This document shows, in pieces, positions 43,655-52,878 of a stretch of 64,000 nt of DNA. A program made the translations under genes and the position numbers. Position 1 is the stretch's first letter, and the number at the start of each line of letters is the position of its first letter. The notes beneath the pieces were generated by a model. That model was not told the origin of the DNA, ran no database searches, and saw only the letters and a list, made by a program, of their open reading frames with translations. Source of the DNA: Paractinoplanes polyasparticus (GTDB taxonomy: Bacteria > Actinomycetota > Actinomycetes > Mycobacteriales > Micromonosporaceae); the NCBI RefSeq assembly GCF_019710575.1, contig NZ_JAHWFK010000004.1:124001-188000 (forward strand), in the 5' to 3' direction.

Positions 43655-44010
43655 ATGGCTATAAGCATGCGTAAACGTGGGGTGGCGGCGTCGTCGAGGC
43701 GGGCGCCGAGAGCGGCTGCCTGGTGCTGCGCGACGGCGGTGCGACCTATCACCTGGCCGGCGGCGACCCGGCCGTCGTCAAGGCGGGCGCCGCCGTGTCG
43801 GTCACCGGATACGCGGCCGGGACCGTCAGCAGTTGCGCGCAGGGCACGGGTTTCCGGGTGCAGTCGGCCGTGCCGGCGACCCCGGTCAGCCTGCGCGCAC
43901 GGGTCAACAACAAGTTCGTCACCGCCGAGGAGGCGGGCGCCAAGGCGCTGATCGCCAACCGCGACACCGTCGGCGGATCGTGGGAGAGGTTCGACCTGAT
44001 CGACCAATAG
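43655..44010 (+). pseudogene. Frame-disrupted small secreted-protein gene (DUF5818-like)
   Basis: A strong ribosome site (GGGGGGAG) precedes ATG 43655, which opens MAISMRKRGVAA in frame 2. The conserved domain GGVVEAGAESGCLVLRDGG...RVNNKFVTAEEAGAKALIANRDTVGGSWERFDLI lies in frame 1, open only from 43675. The signal peptide and first strand seem to be lost with a frameshift. A short product from GTG 43723 (95 aa) is possible. The domain name is a tentative match. Confidence 0.5.
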
Positions 44011-44015
44011 GGAGA

Positions 44016-47000
44016 TCAGCTCGGGCGGACGATCGGGAACAGGATCGTGTCGCGGATACTCAGGCCGGTCAGGTTCATGACCAGGCGGTCGATGCCCAGG
44101 CCCATGCCGCCGGTCGGGGGCATGCCGTACTCCATGGCAGTCAGAAAGTCCTCGTCGACCTGCATCGCCTCGGGGTCACCGGCCGCGGCCAGCAGCGACT
44201 GGGCCACCAGGCGCTCGCGCTGGTCGATGGGGTCGATCAGCTCGGAGTAGGCGGTGCCCTGCTCGGCGCCGAAGATGACCAGGTCCCACTTCTCGGCGAG
44301 CCGCGGGTCGGTGCGGTGCTGGCGGGTGAGCGGCGCGTTCTCCTTCGGGAAGTCGGTGTAGAAGACCGGCGTCGTCGTCGTGCCCTCGCACAGCTCGCTG
44401 TAGATCTCTTCGAGCACGAAGCCCCAGGCCGGATCCTCGGGCAGCGCCAGCCCGATCTTGTCCGCGTGGACCAGCAGCGTGCTCAGCGGGGTGTCGGCCG
44501 TGACGTTCTCGCCCAGTTTCTCGGAGACGGCCACGGTGATGGGCTTGACCGGCCAGTCGCCCGACAGGTCGTACTCCACGCCGTCGCGACGGGCGATCGG
44601 CTCGCCGTACACCGCGGTAGCCGCCTCCTGGATGATCTGCTGGGTCAGCACCCGCATGGTGTTGTAGTCGCCGTAGGTCTCGTACACCTCGAGCGACGTG
44701 AACTCCGGGTTGTGCTTGAAGTCGGCGCCCTCGTTGCGGAACTGGCGGCCCACCTCGAAAACCTTCTCGAGGCCGCCGACGAGCAGCCGCTTGAGATGCA
44801 GCTCGGTCGCGATCCGGAGGTACATGTCCAGGTCGTACGCGTTGATGTGGGTCTCGAACGGGCGGGCGTTGGCGCCGCCGTGCACCTGTTGCAGCACCGG
44901 CGTCTCGACCTCGGCGAACCCCCGCCGCTGCAACGAGTCGCGCACGCTGCGGACCACTGCGGACCGCTTGTGGGCGATGTCCCGCGCGTCGGGCCGCACG
45001 ATCAGATCCACGTACCGGTAACGGATGCGCGACTCGGCGTCGGTGAGCCCGCGGTGCTTGTCGGGCAGCGGCCGCAGCGCCTTGCTCGTGATCCGCACCG
45101 AGGTGGCGGCGACGGTCAGCTCGCCCTTGCGCGTGGTCATCACCTCGCCGGTGACACCGATGTGGTCGCCGAGGTCGATGTCGGGCCACAGGTCGTACCC
45201 GTCGGCGGCCGCGTCGGCCATCACCTGCAGGTCGCCGCTGCCGTCGCGCAGGGTGACGAACCCGAGCCCGCCCATGTCCCGCTTGAGCAGCACCCGGCCG
45301 ACGACCGAGACCTCCTTTCCGGTACGGGTGTCCGGCGGCAGGTCGCCCGTTTCCGAGCGCAGCGTCGCGAGTGTGTGGGTGCGCGGGTGGCCGACGGGGT
45401 AGGGGTCGATGCCGCGCTCCCGCAGACGGCGGACCTTCTCGGTGCGCACGCGGATCTGCTCCGGCACTTTGCGGGCGGCCAGCGGGTCGGGCGGCGGCGG
45501 GATCAGCGCCCGCACCTGAGCGGCGTAGCCGGCCCCGGCCCGGGCCAGCCCCTCGTCCACGCGGCGGCTGAGCCGGGGCGCGGTGAGGAAGCCCTCGGCG
45601 CTGCCGGCCGCCGTGCCCACCCGGGGCAGGTCGGAGGTGTACTCGAAGCAGAGGAACCGGGGCTCCCAGTCCGGCAGGTATTTGGCGTTGGCCCGGTACA
45701 GCGATTCGAGCTGCCAGTTGCGGCTGGCCAGCACGAGCGACTGCCGCCAGAGCCGGGCGATCGGACCGGCGCCGATCTGCGCGCCCCGTTCGAACGCCTC
45801 GCGGAACATCGCGAAGTTGAGCGAGACCCGCCCCGCGCGCCCGGCCAGCGCGGCCACCATGAGTTCGACCAGGCCGTTGTCGGCGGTCGGGTCGCGGCGC
45901 ATCAGGTCGAGCGAGAGCCCGGTGGGCCCCCACGGCACGAAGCTGAGGAACCCGCGCAGCCGCCCCTCGCCGTCGCGCGCCTGCACCATCACGCAGTCGT
46001 CGTCGAGCGGGTCGCCCAGCCGGCCGAGCGCCATCGAGAAGCCGCGCTCGTCGCCGCCGTCGCCGCGCCACTGGGCCGCGTCCGCGCTCATCGCCGCGAA
46101 GTCCTCGGGTGTCAGGGCGCTGTGCCGGCTGACCACGGTCGTGTAGCCGCGCCGCTGGAGCCGCGCCACCGACTGCCGCACCGCCTTCATGCCGGGCGCG
46201 CTCAGCGAGAACGCCTTGAGGTCGAGGATGGCTTCATCGCCTATCTCGTACGCCGTGAGGCCGGCCTCGGCATAGGCCGAGGCGCCCGGACGACCGGCAC
46301 CCATCACCGCCAGCGACCACCCGCCGGAACGCGCCATCACTCGCCATGCCTCGATCGCGGCCCCCCACCGCGCCGGATCGCCGACCGGGTTCCCGCTGGC
46401 CAGCGACACCGAGCCGACCACCCGGTAGGAGACCCCGGCGGTGGCCGTGGCCGGGTCGCCGGTGTCCCACACGACCGCCTTGTCGCGCCGGGTCGCGAAG
46501 TAGCCCAGCGAGTCGTGGTCACCGAAGTCCCGCAGCAGGGTGCGCACCCGGGCCTCGTCGGCCGCGTCGAGGGTGTGGGTGGTGCGCGGCGCCCGGAACA
46601 GCAGATGGGCCGACGTCAGCACCACGGCCGCGCCGAGCAGACCGGTGATCACGTGGGCCCACCACGGCGAGACGACCACCGGGCCCTGAGCCGGCCGGCC
46701 GAGGTCGCCCAGCATGGAGTCGAAGACGTGCAGGGCCGCCGCCGCGACGCCGGGCGACGTCCCGGCGGCCCGGACGAGGAAGGTGCCGACCGCCAGCACG
46801 ACCGCTCCCCCGGCCAGGAAGCAGGTGGCGGCCACGACGACGCTGCCGGCGACCTGCCGCGACGTGAACTGCGAACGGGCCCGGATCGCCACCGCGGACA
46901 CGACGGCCATCAGCACCAGGCCGATGACCTGAGCCACCCGCACGTCGGAGAACAGCGAGACGATCCGCCCGATCTCGGGCAGCACCAGCCACCAGATCAG

Positions 47001-47249
47001 CAGCAGCCACCAGGCCGCCCGCAGCCGCCGCCGCAGCGCGACGCCCATGGCGAGCAGCAGGGCCGCGTACGTGAAGCCGGGCACGACGGGAATGGTGAGC
47101 GCCGAGACGACGTCCATCGACCGGCCGAAGTAGTGCCGCCAGGGCGGGACGACGGTGACGAGGATGCCCAGGCCCGCGTACGCGAACATCGCCAACGCGA
47201 ACCGGTCGGGCCAGCGGTCGTCGTGCGGCCGTCGCACCGGCGTGGTCAT
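44016..47249 (-). CDS. lysX: Bifunctional lysylphosphatidylglycerol synthase/lysine-tRNA ligase LysX
   Basis: 1077 aa. The N-terminal 220 residues hold about seven membrane segments; residues about 230-540 are the MprF-like aminoacyl-phosphatidylglycerol transferase domain; then an OB-fold (VSVVGRVLLKRDMGGLGFVTLRDGSGDLQ) and a class II LysRS core with motif 2 FEVGRQFRNEGADFKHNPEFTSLE and motif 3 GMGLGIDRLVMNLTG. It charges tRNA with Lys and transfers Lys to phosphatidylglycerol, lowering the negative charge of the membrane and giving resistance to cationic peptides (known for mycobacterial LysX). It overlaps the DMT transporter gene by 4 nt. Confidence 0.95.
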   Translation of the reverse strand: MTTPVRRPHDDRWPDRFALAMFAYAGLGILVTVVPPWRHYFGRSMDVVSALTIPVVPGFTYAALLLAMGVALRRRLRAAWWLLLIWWLVLPEIGRIVSLFSDVRVAQVIGLVLMAVVSAVAIRARSQFTSRQVAGSVVVAATCFLAGGAVVLAVGTFLVRAAGTSPGVAAAALHVFDSMLGDLGRPAQGPVVVSPWWAHVITGLLGAAVVLTSAHLLFRAPRTTHTLDAADEARVRTLLRDFGDHDSLGYFATRRDKAVVWDTGDPATATAGVSYRVVGSVSLASGNPVGDPARWGAAIEAWRVMARSGGWSLAVMGAGRPGASAYAEAGLTAYEIGDEAILDLKAFSLSAPGMKAVRQSVARLQRRGYTTVVSRHSALTPEDFAAMSADAAQWRGDGGDERGFSMALGRLGDPLDDDCVMVQARDGEGRLRGFLSFVPWGPTGLSLDLMRRDPTADNGLVELMVAALAGRAGRVSLNFAMFREAFERGAQIGAGPIARLWRQSLVLASRNWQLESLYRANAKYLPDWEPRFLCFEYTSDLPRVGTAAGSAEGFLTAPRLSRRVDEGLARAGAGYAAQVRALIPPPPDPLAARKVPEQIRVRTEKVRRLRERGIDPYPVGHPRTHTLATLRSETGDLPPDTRTGKEVSVVGRVLLKRDMGGLGFVTLRDGSGDLQVMADAAADGYDLWPDIDLGDHIGVTGEVMTTRKGELTVAATSVRITSKALRPLPDKHRGLTDAESRIRYRYVDLIVRPDARDIAHKRSAVVRSVRDSLQRRGFAEVETPVLQQVHGGANARPFETHINAYDLDMYLRIATELHLKRLLVGGLEKVFEVGRQFRNEGADFKHNPEFTSLEVYETYGDYNTMRVLTQQIIQEAATAVYGEPIARRDGVEYDLSGDWPVKPITVAVSEKLGENVTADTPLSTLLVHADKIGLALPEDPAWGFVLEEIYSELCEGTTTTPVFYTDFPKENAPLTRQHRTDPRLAEKWDLVIFGAEQGTAYSELIDPIDQRERLVAQSLLAAAGDPEAMQVDEDFLTAMEYGMPPTGGMGLGIDRLVMNLTGLSIRDTILFPIVRPS

Positions 47250-48073
47250 GGGCGTGCTCCTTCGATCTCACCGTGCCGGGACAGACTGACGGCGCCGACG
47301 ACAGCGATGACGAATCCGGCCGCCGCCGCCCAGCCCCACCCGGGCCGGGGACGGTCACCCAGCAGAAGCAGGCCGACCGCGGCCGGGGCGACGGTTTCGA
47401 GCACGACGAGCGGAGCCGTCGCCCCCGTCACCGAGCCCCGCTGCAGGGCCAGGGAGTAGCTCAGCAGGGCGACGACGCCCCCGATGACCAGCCCGTAGGC
47501 GGCGGGGTCGGTCAGCACGCCGCCCAGCGTGAGCGGGGCCGGCAGCACGCGGGTGGCGACGGCGACCACGCCGTACCCCAGACCCGCGACCGCGCCGAGG
47601 GCCGCCGCGTTCCTCACCCGGGCCAGCGGGACAGCCACAACCACCAATAGGACAGCCGACAGCAGCACCCCCCAGCTGAACGAGGCGGCCAGCGGGACCG
47701 GTTTGTCGGCGGCGGCCGACAAACCGACCAGCACGAGACCGGCGATGACGACGCCGATGCCGATCCGGTCGCCGCGCCCCAGCCGCATCTTGAGAACGAC
47801 GGCGCCGAGCACCGCGGTGACGGCCAGGAAGCTCGCCACGACGGACTGAACGACGAACAGGGGCAGCGTGCGCAGAGCGACCAGCGAGAGCAGGAAGGCC
47901 AGCCCGTCGACGGCGAGCCCGAGCAGATAGAGCCACGACCGCGCGAGCCGCACCAGCAGCCGGACGTCGAGCCCCTCGGCCGCGGGCGCCCGTCGTACCG
48001 CCAGGGCCTGCAGCACGGACGCGATGCCGTAGCAGAGGGCCGACCCGAGCGCACCGACGAGCCCGACCCCCAT
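47246..48073 (-). CDS. DMT (EamA-like) family transporter
   Basis: 275 aa with about nine to ten membrane segments. The start MGVGLVGALGSALCYGIASVLQALAVRR and the second-half repeat PLVVLETVAPAAVGLLLLGDRPRPGWGW are typical of DMT permeases. ATG 48073 is chosen; upstream codons are a shadow. The stop overlaps the lysX start (ATGA), so the two are translationally coupled, and the protein may help place or flip lysyl-phosphatidylglycerol. That role is inference. Confidence 0.88.
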   Translation of the reverse strand: MGVGLVGALGSALCYGIASVLQALAVRRAPAAEGLDVRLLVRLARSWLYLLGLAVDGLAFLLSLVALRTLPLFVVQSVVASFLAVTAVLGAVVLKMRLGRGDRIGIGVVIAGLVLVGLSAAADKPVPLAASFSWGVLLSAVLLVVVAVPLARVRNAAALGAVAGLGYGVVAVATRVLPAPLTLGGVLTDPAAYGLVIGGVVALLSYSLALQRGSVTGATAPLVVLETVAPAAVGLLLLGDRPRPGWGWAAAAGFVIAVVGAVSLSRHGEIEGARP

Positions 48074-48129
48074 GGGGCTGACCCTAGACCCGGTCCCACC
48101 GGATGGACAGCGTGTCGAAGCTCTCCCGG

Positions 48130-48573
48130 TCAGGGGGCCGGCGAGCGGATCGCCTCGGTCATCAGCAGGGCCGCGAGCGGCAGTTCGACGACGGCGGCGG
48201 AGGCCAGCGCCCACCACAGTCCGGCCCGGTCGGTGGTCAGCAGGTCGAGGCCCGCGTCGCAGACCAGCAGCACGCCGAGCGCGAACCCGACCAAGGACGC
48301 CGCCCGGTGACGCCGGGACACGAGCACGGCGGTGGTGACGAACATCGCCAGCAGCACCAGGTCGAAGCTCACCCAGGCCAGCCGCCAGTGCCGCACGGTG
48401 TGCGTGTCCGGCAGGGTCGCCGCCAGATACGCGATCCACGGCACGAGCAGCACCGCGCTGACCACCAGAAGCCTCAGGTGCCACACACGCCGGCGTCCGG
48501 GACCCGCGAGACGGCGGATCAGATCCCGGCGCTCATCGTGGGACATCGCGGCGATGTCATCGTCGCTGATCAC
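48130..48573 (-). CDS. Small four-helix membrane protein
   Basis: 147 aa. A soluble N-terminus MISDDDIAAMSHDERRDLIRRLAGPGRRR is followed by four hydrophobic segments (about 32-52, 68-86, 92-110, 118-140). The layout resembles unclassified actinobacterial membrane proteins next to sigma factors. It is divergent from the sigma gene and upstream of the DMT gene on the same strand (56 bp). Function unknown. Confidence 0.75.
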   Translation of the reverse strand: MISDDDIAAMSHDERRDLIRRLAGPGRRRVWHLRLLVVSAVLLVPWIAYLAATLPDTHTVRHWRLAWVSFDLVLLAMFVTTAVLVSRRHRAASLVGFALGVLLVCDAGLDLLTTDRAGLWWALASAAVVELPLAALLMTEAIRSPAP

Positions 48574-48707
48574 CCTCCGATCCTGTCACCCACCGGCAGG
48601 AGCGGCTCCGCCCGCGAGTAGGTCAGAATATTTCCGTGCGGACCCAACCGATCGTCATCGATCCAGCGTCGGATACGCAGTGACGGTGACAGGGGGCGGG
48701 ACGGCGG

Positions 48708-49154
48708 ATGCCGAAGAGAACCGACAGCGAATACCTGGCCTTCGTGCGGGGCCGGGTCACCGGTCTGCGGCGGGCGGCCTATCTGCTCTGCGGTGACTCG
48801 CACGGCGCGGACGACATCGTGCAGGAGACGCTGACAAAGCTGTACTCGCGCTGGCCGCGGATCAGCTACGTGGAGAATCTCGACGCGTACGTCAACACGA
48901 TGCTCGTCCGGGTGTTCCTCGACGAGCGCCGCCGGGGCTGGTGGAAGGTCGCGCTGCTCGACTGGCTGCCCGAGCGGGTCGCGAGCGCGCCGCCGGCCGG
49001 GCAGGTCGAACAGGAGTCAGTGGTGCACACCGCTCTGATGAGTCTGGCGCCCCGGCAGCGCGCGGTCGTGGTGCTGCGCTACCTGTGCGACCAACCGGTC
49101 AAAGAGGTGGCGCGGGTCCTCGGCTGCTCCGAGGGCACTCCCAAGGGGCGTTAG
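48708..49154 (+). pseudogene. SigE-family ECF sigma factor, interrupted at its 3' end
   Basis: 148 codons. Sigma region 2 is DSEYLAFVRGRVTGLRRAAYLLCGDSHGADDIVQETLTKLY...; region 4 begins LAPRQRAVVVLRYLCDQPVKEVARVLGCSEGT and should continue V-K-S-x-x-x-R in the recognition helix, but reads PKGR-stop. The frame change is abrupt at about 49139-49141, just before the serine recombinase gene, so the gene was cut by element integration and has lost its recognition helix. The usual length is about 165-180 aa. Confidence 0.8.
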
Positions 49155-49165
49155 CTGCTAAGGTT
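49130..49165. other. Probable left attachment junction (attL) of integrated element
   Basis: Conserved sigma-factor coding sequence ends at about GAGGGCAC (49132-49139); what follows (CCCAAGGGGCGTTAGCTG) is foreign. The recombinase starts 44 bp after position 49165. A 5-bp inverted repeat TTAGC/GCTAA (49151-49161) lies at the junction. The right junction was not found, so the core cannot be defined. Confidence 0.5.
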
Positions 49166-49208
49166 GACGTTATCAGGTGGTGGGCGCGATCGGAAGGAAC
49201 TCTGATCG

Positions 49209-50771
49209 ATGGTACGGCGGACGACACGGGCACGGAACACGGTGCGGTTCGACAGCAAGGCCACCCTGCTGGCCGGTGGTGCTGAGGTGCGCGCGGGGCG
49301 GTATCAGCGGGCGAGTCAGGACAAGAAGGAGCAGGGTAAGAGCGTCGGTGATCAGGGCAAGCTCAACGTTGCGGAGATCAACCGCAACGGCTGGACCGCA
49401 TCCGCGACGTTCACCGACAACGATCGGTCCGCGTCGCGGCACGCGACGAAGGAACGGCCGCAGTTCGAGCTGTTGATGGACGCGATCCGGGCGGGCAAGT
49501 TCGACGTGCTGGTGGTGTGGGAGATCTCCCGCAACCAGCGCGACCTTGCCGTGTACGTGCAGATCCGCGACCTGTGCACCGAGGTCGGGTTGAACTTCTG
49601 GCTTGTCGGTGGGGTGCTGTACGACCTGCGCGACAAGAACGACCGGATGATGCTGGGCTTCCAGGCCGTGCAGGCGGAATGGTTGGCGGACTCGATCCGC
49701 GACAATGTGCTGCGCGGGATCGTCGGTGCGGCCGAGGCGGGCCGCCCGCACGGCAAGGTCACCTATGGGTACCGGCGGATCTACCACACCCGTACCCGGG
49801 CGTTGGAGCGCCAGGAGCCGGACACCGAGATTCGGCAGGCGACCGCGGCTGACGGGATGGTCAGCGAGTTCTCGCACGCCGGTGTGGTGCGGGAGATCTT
49901 CGAGAAGGTGACCGGCGGGACGCCGCTGGTCACGATCGAGGACGACTTGAACGCCCGTGGGATTCCGTCCCCGGAGGGCTCGGCGTGGCGGCGTGGGGTG
50001 ATCCGCAAGATGGCGTTGAACCCGGCGTACATCGGTAAGCGCGTGCTGCGTGGGGAGGTCATCGGGGACGGCATGTGGGACGGCTTGGTGAGCGAGGACA
50101 GCTATTGGGCGGCCGTCCGCTTGTTGCAGGACCCGTCCCGGACGACGACGCGGGCCGGACGGGCGGTGCATCTGTTGTCCTACATCGTGACGTGCTCGGT
50201 GTGCGGCGGTCCCACGTCTAAGCAGAGCGTGAACCGGCGTGGCTGGACCGGTGAGCTGTACTCGTGCTTGAAGAAGCGGTGCGCGGCGGCGCCGATGGAC
50301 ATCTTGGACGAGTACGTTCAACGCGCGGTTGTGGCGTGGCTGTCGAGGCCGGACATCTACGAGGTGTTGACCGCGCAGACCGCCACCGATGCCGATGTGT
50401 CGCACGCCCGCGCCGAAGCCACACGGCTGCGCACCGATCTGGAGGACTGGCGCAAGCTCGCCGAGTCCGGTGACGTCACCCCGATCTCGTTCGCCCGCGC
50501 GGAGAAAGGGTTGTTGGCGCAGATCGCCGAGCACGACGCCCGCGCCGCCGAGGCGGGTATCCCGCCGGTGCTGCGCGGCCGGATCGGTGCTGAGGCGGTC
50601 GCGGCGTGGGCCGAGCTGGGCGACGAGGTGGCCGTCAAACGCGACATCATCCGCCTCGTGGCCGACATCCGGCTCATCCCGGCGGGCAAGGGCAACCGTC
50701 GCCCGTTCGGCCGGCACCGCCTCGATTGGCGGTGGAAGTTTGGCAAGGAACACGACGACGTGGCAGCGTGA
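49209..50771 (+). CDS. Large serine recombinase (phage/ICE integrase)
   Basis: 520 aa. Catalytic domain: RYQRASQDKKEQG with nucleophile S36 and R34, DNDRSASRHATKERPQFELLMDAI and VVWEISRNQRDL with the active-site arginines. Then the Recombinase domain (HAGVVREIFEKVTGGTPLVTIEDDLNARGIPSP...IRKMALNPAYIGKRV) and a zinc-ribbon (CSVCGG...SCLKKRC, about 335-360) with a coiled-coil after it. It cuts attB and attP for integration. ATG 49209 with GGAAGGA about 11 bases upstream. Ends in a hairpin at 50852. Confidence 0.95.
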   Translation: MVRRTTRARNTVRFDSKATLLAGGAEVRAGRYQRASQDKKEQGKSVGDQGKLNVAEINRNGWTASATFTDNDRSASRHATKERPQFELLMDAIRAGKFDVLVVWEISRNQRDLAVYVQIRDLCTEVGLNFWLVGGVLYDLRDKNDRMMLGFQAVQAEWLADSIRDNVLRGIVGAAEAGRPHGKVTYGYRRIYHTRTRALERQEPDTEIRQATAADGMVSEFSHAGVVREIFEKVTGGTPLVTIEDDLNARGIPSPEGSAWRRGVIRKMALNPAYIGKRVLRGEVIGDGMWDGLVSEDSYWAAVRLLQDPSRTTTRAGRAVHLLSYIVTCSVCGGPTSKQSVNRRGWTGELYSCLKKRCAAAPMDILDEYVQRAVVAWLSRPDIYEVLTAQTATDADVSHARAEATRLRTDLEDWRKLAESGDVTPISFARAEKGLLAQIAEHDARAAEAGIPPVLRGRIGAEAVAAWAELGDEVAVKRDIIRLVADIRLIPAGKGNRRPFGRHRLDWRWKFGKEHDDVAA

Positions 50772-50851
50772 ACTCACCTCAGTATTGAGGCAATCTCTAC
50801 TTGATCTTGCGTCATAAAAGCCCGAATCTCACTCTTCCTTTATCCGCAGCT

Positions 50852-50889
50852 ATACGAATTACACGCGCCCCCTCCGGCGCGTGTCGTAT
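50852..50889. terminator. Hairpin after the recombinase gene
   Basis: ACACGCGCC (50861-50869) pairs perfectly with GGCGCGTGT (50876-50884) around a 6-nt loop; outer arms ATACG/CGTAT extend the stem after a 4-nt bulge. Located 80 bp after the recombinase stop with a pyrimidine-rich tail, it can end transcription in either direction. Confidence 0.65.
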
Positions 50890-51008
50890 TCCTGACACTG
50901 CGCCAAGCGAGCATCATGAATGTGCGATCGTTGGACGTCTCCAGCGCTCCACATGGCAGGAAGATGCGTGATGCTGAAGTTGATATTCCTCTGCCGTAGG
51001 TGGCGGGC

Positions 51009-52445
51009 ATGACGCGGGGCGTATTTCTTATATTGACCCTCTACACCGTCGTACCATTCTCCATAATTAGGCTATCTTCGCTAGTTTCGATACTCGTTTC
51101 CAGATGGCATATTGAGCACTTCTCGCCCCGCCTCCCCGCACTGGGGAAGAGGTTGAGTGCGGCCAATCCCTTTAAGGGACTAATGCGGACCGTCCGCTGT
51201 CGGCTGCAACAGAGAATGAAACGCTTCGCTGTCGAAGGAGACAGGCGGCCTAGGCTCCCCCATTCGTTGTTGTCGGCAATGGCCCGGCGCATCGGTCCCT
51301 CTAGCGAGACGGCCGAGCAGGCGCCTACTGTAGTCGTCTACCGGAACCTCGCACTCATCGCTCTACCAGTCATGGTCGCAGCCGCCTATGGCGCTATTGC
51401 TGCAGCCGCACCCATCCTCCTGTATAGCGGCCTGGTTGAGGTCGTGGCGCCACGCAACGAGCTACCAATCGTCGGGCCTGCCGCCACCACCGCCCTTGTC
51501 GGAGCGTTCGCAGGGGCAATGGTATGCGGCAGCGTCATTACCCATATATTTGATTTTCCACGGACTGCGGTGCTACGTAAGCTTCGCCGTTCGGGACACG
51601 GCTTGGACGCCAAGTCGATGTACTCAGTGTCGGCCCAGCTAGCAGCCGACCGATTTCACCTGCTGCATTGGGTGATCGGGTTCTGGTGTCCACTCACGTA
51701 TTTGGCTTTCGCCAGCGCGGAAGTTCTTTCAAGCTCGGCCCAAGCAACGCAGAGCGACCTATCGCCAGCCGGGAAATTTGTAGTGAATTGGTTCTTCGCT
51801 ATAATCTTCACATCGGCACTTTTGGCTTCGTTCGGGGTGCGTAGACAGTCAGCCCGAATAAAATCTCTGGGCGCAATCCTGACATACTTGCATCGCTACG
51901 ACGGTGGCATCAACACTGAGCCCGGGAATCATCCAGCCGCATCAAGCGCTGATAACAGACGCCGCATCCGCTTGGCCAGATTGGCCGATAGTCTCGACCA
52001 CTACTCCCGGTCGATTGGACGCCCATTGTCGCAGAGATCAACGGTGCACCCCACGGCGCTGATTATGCGGGCCGTTGCGCGCAACATACGAGCTGTACTG
52101 CGCAGCCGTGACTCTCTGCACCCCAAGGGCCTCGACGGCACAACGCAATCTCTCAGGGGAGTTGCAGTGTGCCTGACAGGCTCCACCGATCTGGACATGC
52201 TTGCACTGGCTGACGACGTGAAAGCTTACGGCGAAGATGGAACGCCAGCCGAGGACCTGATCGAGCCAGCGCCGAGTAGGTTGTCTCGGCTCGTCCGAAG
52301 GCTGTCAACCATCATCGGTGGCGACTTGGAACGGCCTGTCAAGGCGTTGCAGAACCTTGGGATATTGATAGGAGCCGTTGTAGCTCTCTACGCATTTTTA
52401 TTTCATGGCGATTTGAATGCGCTTAAGGACTTGATAGCGAAGTAG
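51009..52445 (+). CDS. Orphan multi-pass membrane protein (element cargo)
   Basis: About 478 aa, no family recognised. Hydrophobic segments at about 5-28, 112-140, 152-178, 216-245, 258-280 and a final one near 455-475; between segments 5 and 6 lies a large soluble, basic region (280-440) with RRIRLARLADSLDHYSRSIG. Base composition is clearly lower in GC (about 53 percent) than the neighbours and codons ending in A/T are frequent, a sign of recent transfer. ATG 51009 follows AGGTGG; GTG 51000 is possible. It lies between integrase and replication genes, the usual place for cargo. Confidence 0.7.
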   Translation: MTRGVFLILTLYTVVPFSIIRLSSLVSILVSRWHIEHFSPRLPALGKRLSAANPFKGLMRTVRCRLQQRMKRFAVEGDRRPRLPHSLLSAMARRIGPSSETAEQAPTVVVYRNLALIALPVMVAAAYGAIAAAAPILLYSGLVEVVAPRNELPIVGPAATTALVGAFAGAMVCGSVITHIFDFPRTAVLRKLRRSGHGLDAKSMYSVSAQLAADRFHLLHWVIGFWCPLTYLAFASAEVLSSSAQATQSDLSPAGKFVVNWFFAIIFTSALLASFGVRRQSARIKSLGAILTYLHRYDGGINTEPGNHPAASSADNRRRIRLARLADSLDHYSRSIGRPLSQRSTVHPTALIMRAVARNIRAVLRSRDSLHPKGLDGTTQSLRGVAVCLTGSTDLDMLALADDVKAYGEDGTPAEDLIEPAPSRLSRLVRRLSTIIGGDLERPVKALQNLGILIGAVVALYAFLFHGDLNALKDLIAK

Positions 52446-52569
52446 AACTGGCAAGGAGCTCGGCCCGAAGCGCGACGACTCGATGGTTTGACACGAGCCA
52501 CGTGACCGAAGCGGTGTTGTTCAATGCCACATGCCACTGGCCTGCGAATGTCAACGGTTCGACCGCAAG

Positions 52570-52878
52570 TCACGCCGCTCCGGCGTCGTCGCTTGGCCGC
52601 GTCGGCGCTGCGGGGTGGTGCAGCCGCAGCAGCCGGGCGAGCCGGGCGGCTTGATCAACGCTCGGTAGAGGCGCTTCGGCGGCGAGCGCCTGAATCTCCG
52701 CCTCGGTGGCCGGGTCGATGAGCCTGCGGGCCATCGGCAGCGTGCCGCGCGCTTCGGGGTGACCGGGGATGTCCGCGTGCGGGTTGTCGACCGGCAGCGG
52801 CTCAGATTCCGGCACGGCGCCCGGCAATGCCGCCCGCCGATTGCCCGTCTGCTCCGAGCCGGACCGCCGACGAGTCAT
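52570..52878 (-). CDS. Small element protein, copy 1
   Basis: 102 aa, no known family. N-terminal half is low-complexity and charged; the C-terminal half GHPEARGTLPMARRLIDPATEAEIQALAAEAPLPSVDQAARLARLLRL is predicted helical. Almost the same block occurs in the protein at 54688-54984. Its ATG overlaps the stop of the replication-relaxation gene (ATGA at 52875-52878), so the two are coupled; it may be an accessory replication factor or transfer regulator. Confidence 0.7.
   Translation of the reverse strand: MTRRRSGSEQTGNRRAALPGAVPESEPLPVDNPHADIPGHPEARGTLPMARRLIDPATEAEIQALAAEAPLPSVDQAARLARLLRLHHPAAPTRPSDDAGAA
52621..52775. repeat. Diverged direct repeat, copy 1 (partner 54719-54873)
   Basis: DNA encoding the conserved C-terminal block of the small element protein. 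It matches 54719-54873 in the same orientation at an estimated three quarters or more of positions (read by eye). This is the remains of a duplication inside the element. Confidence 0.6.

Noticed and set aside
43677..47459. 1260-codon open frame on the plus strand
   Set aside because: Opposite lysX; low-complexity R/G/H/P-rich product typical of antisense frames in high-GC DNA.
49130..49165. tRNA gene as attachment site
   Set aside because: No tRNA cloverleaf is present; the junction lies in a sigma factor gene, and the recombinase is of the serine type.
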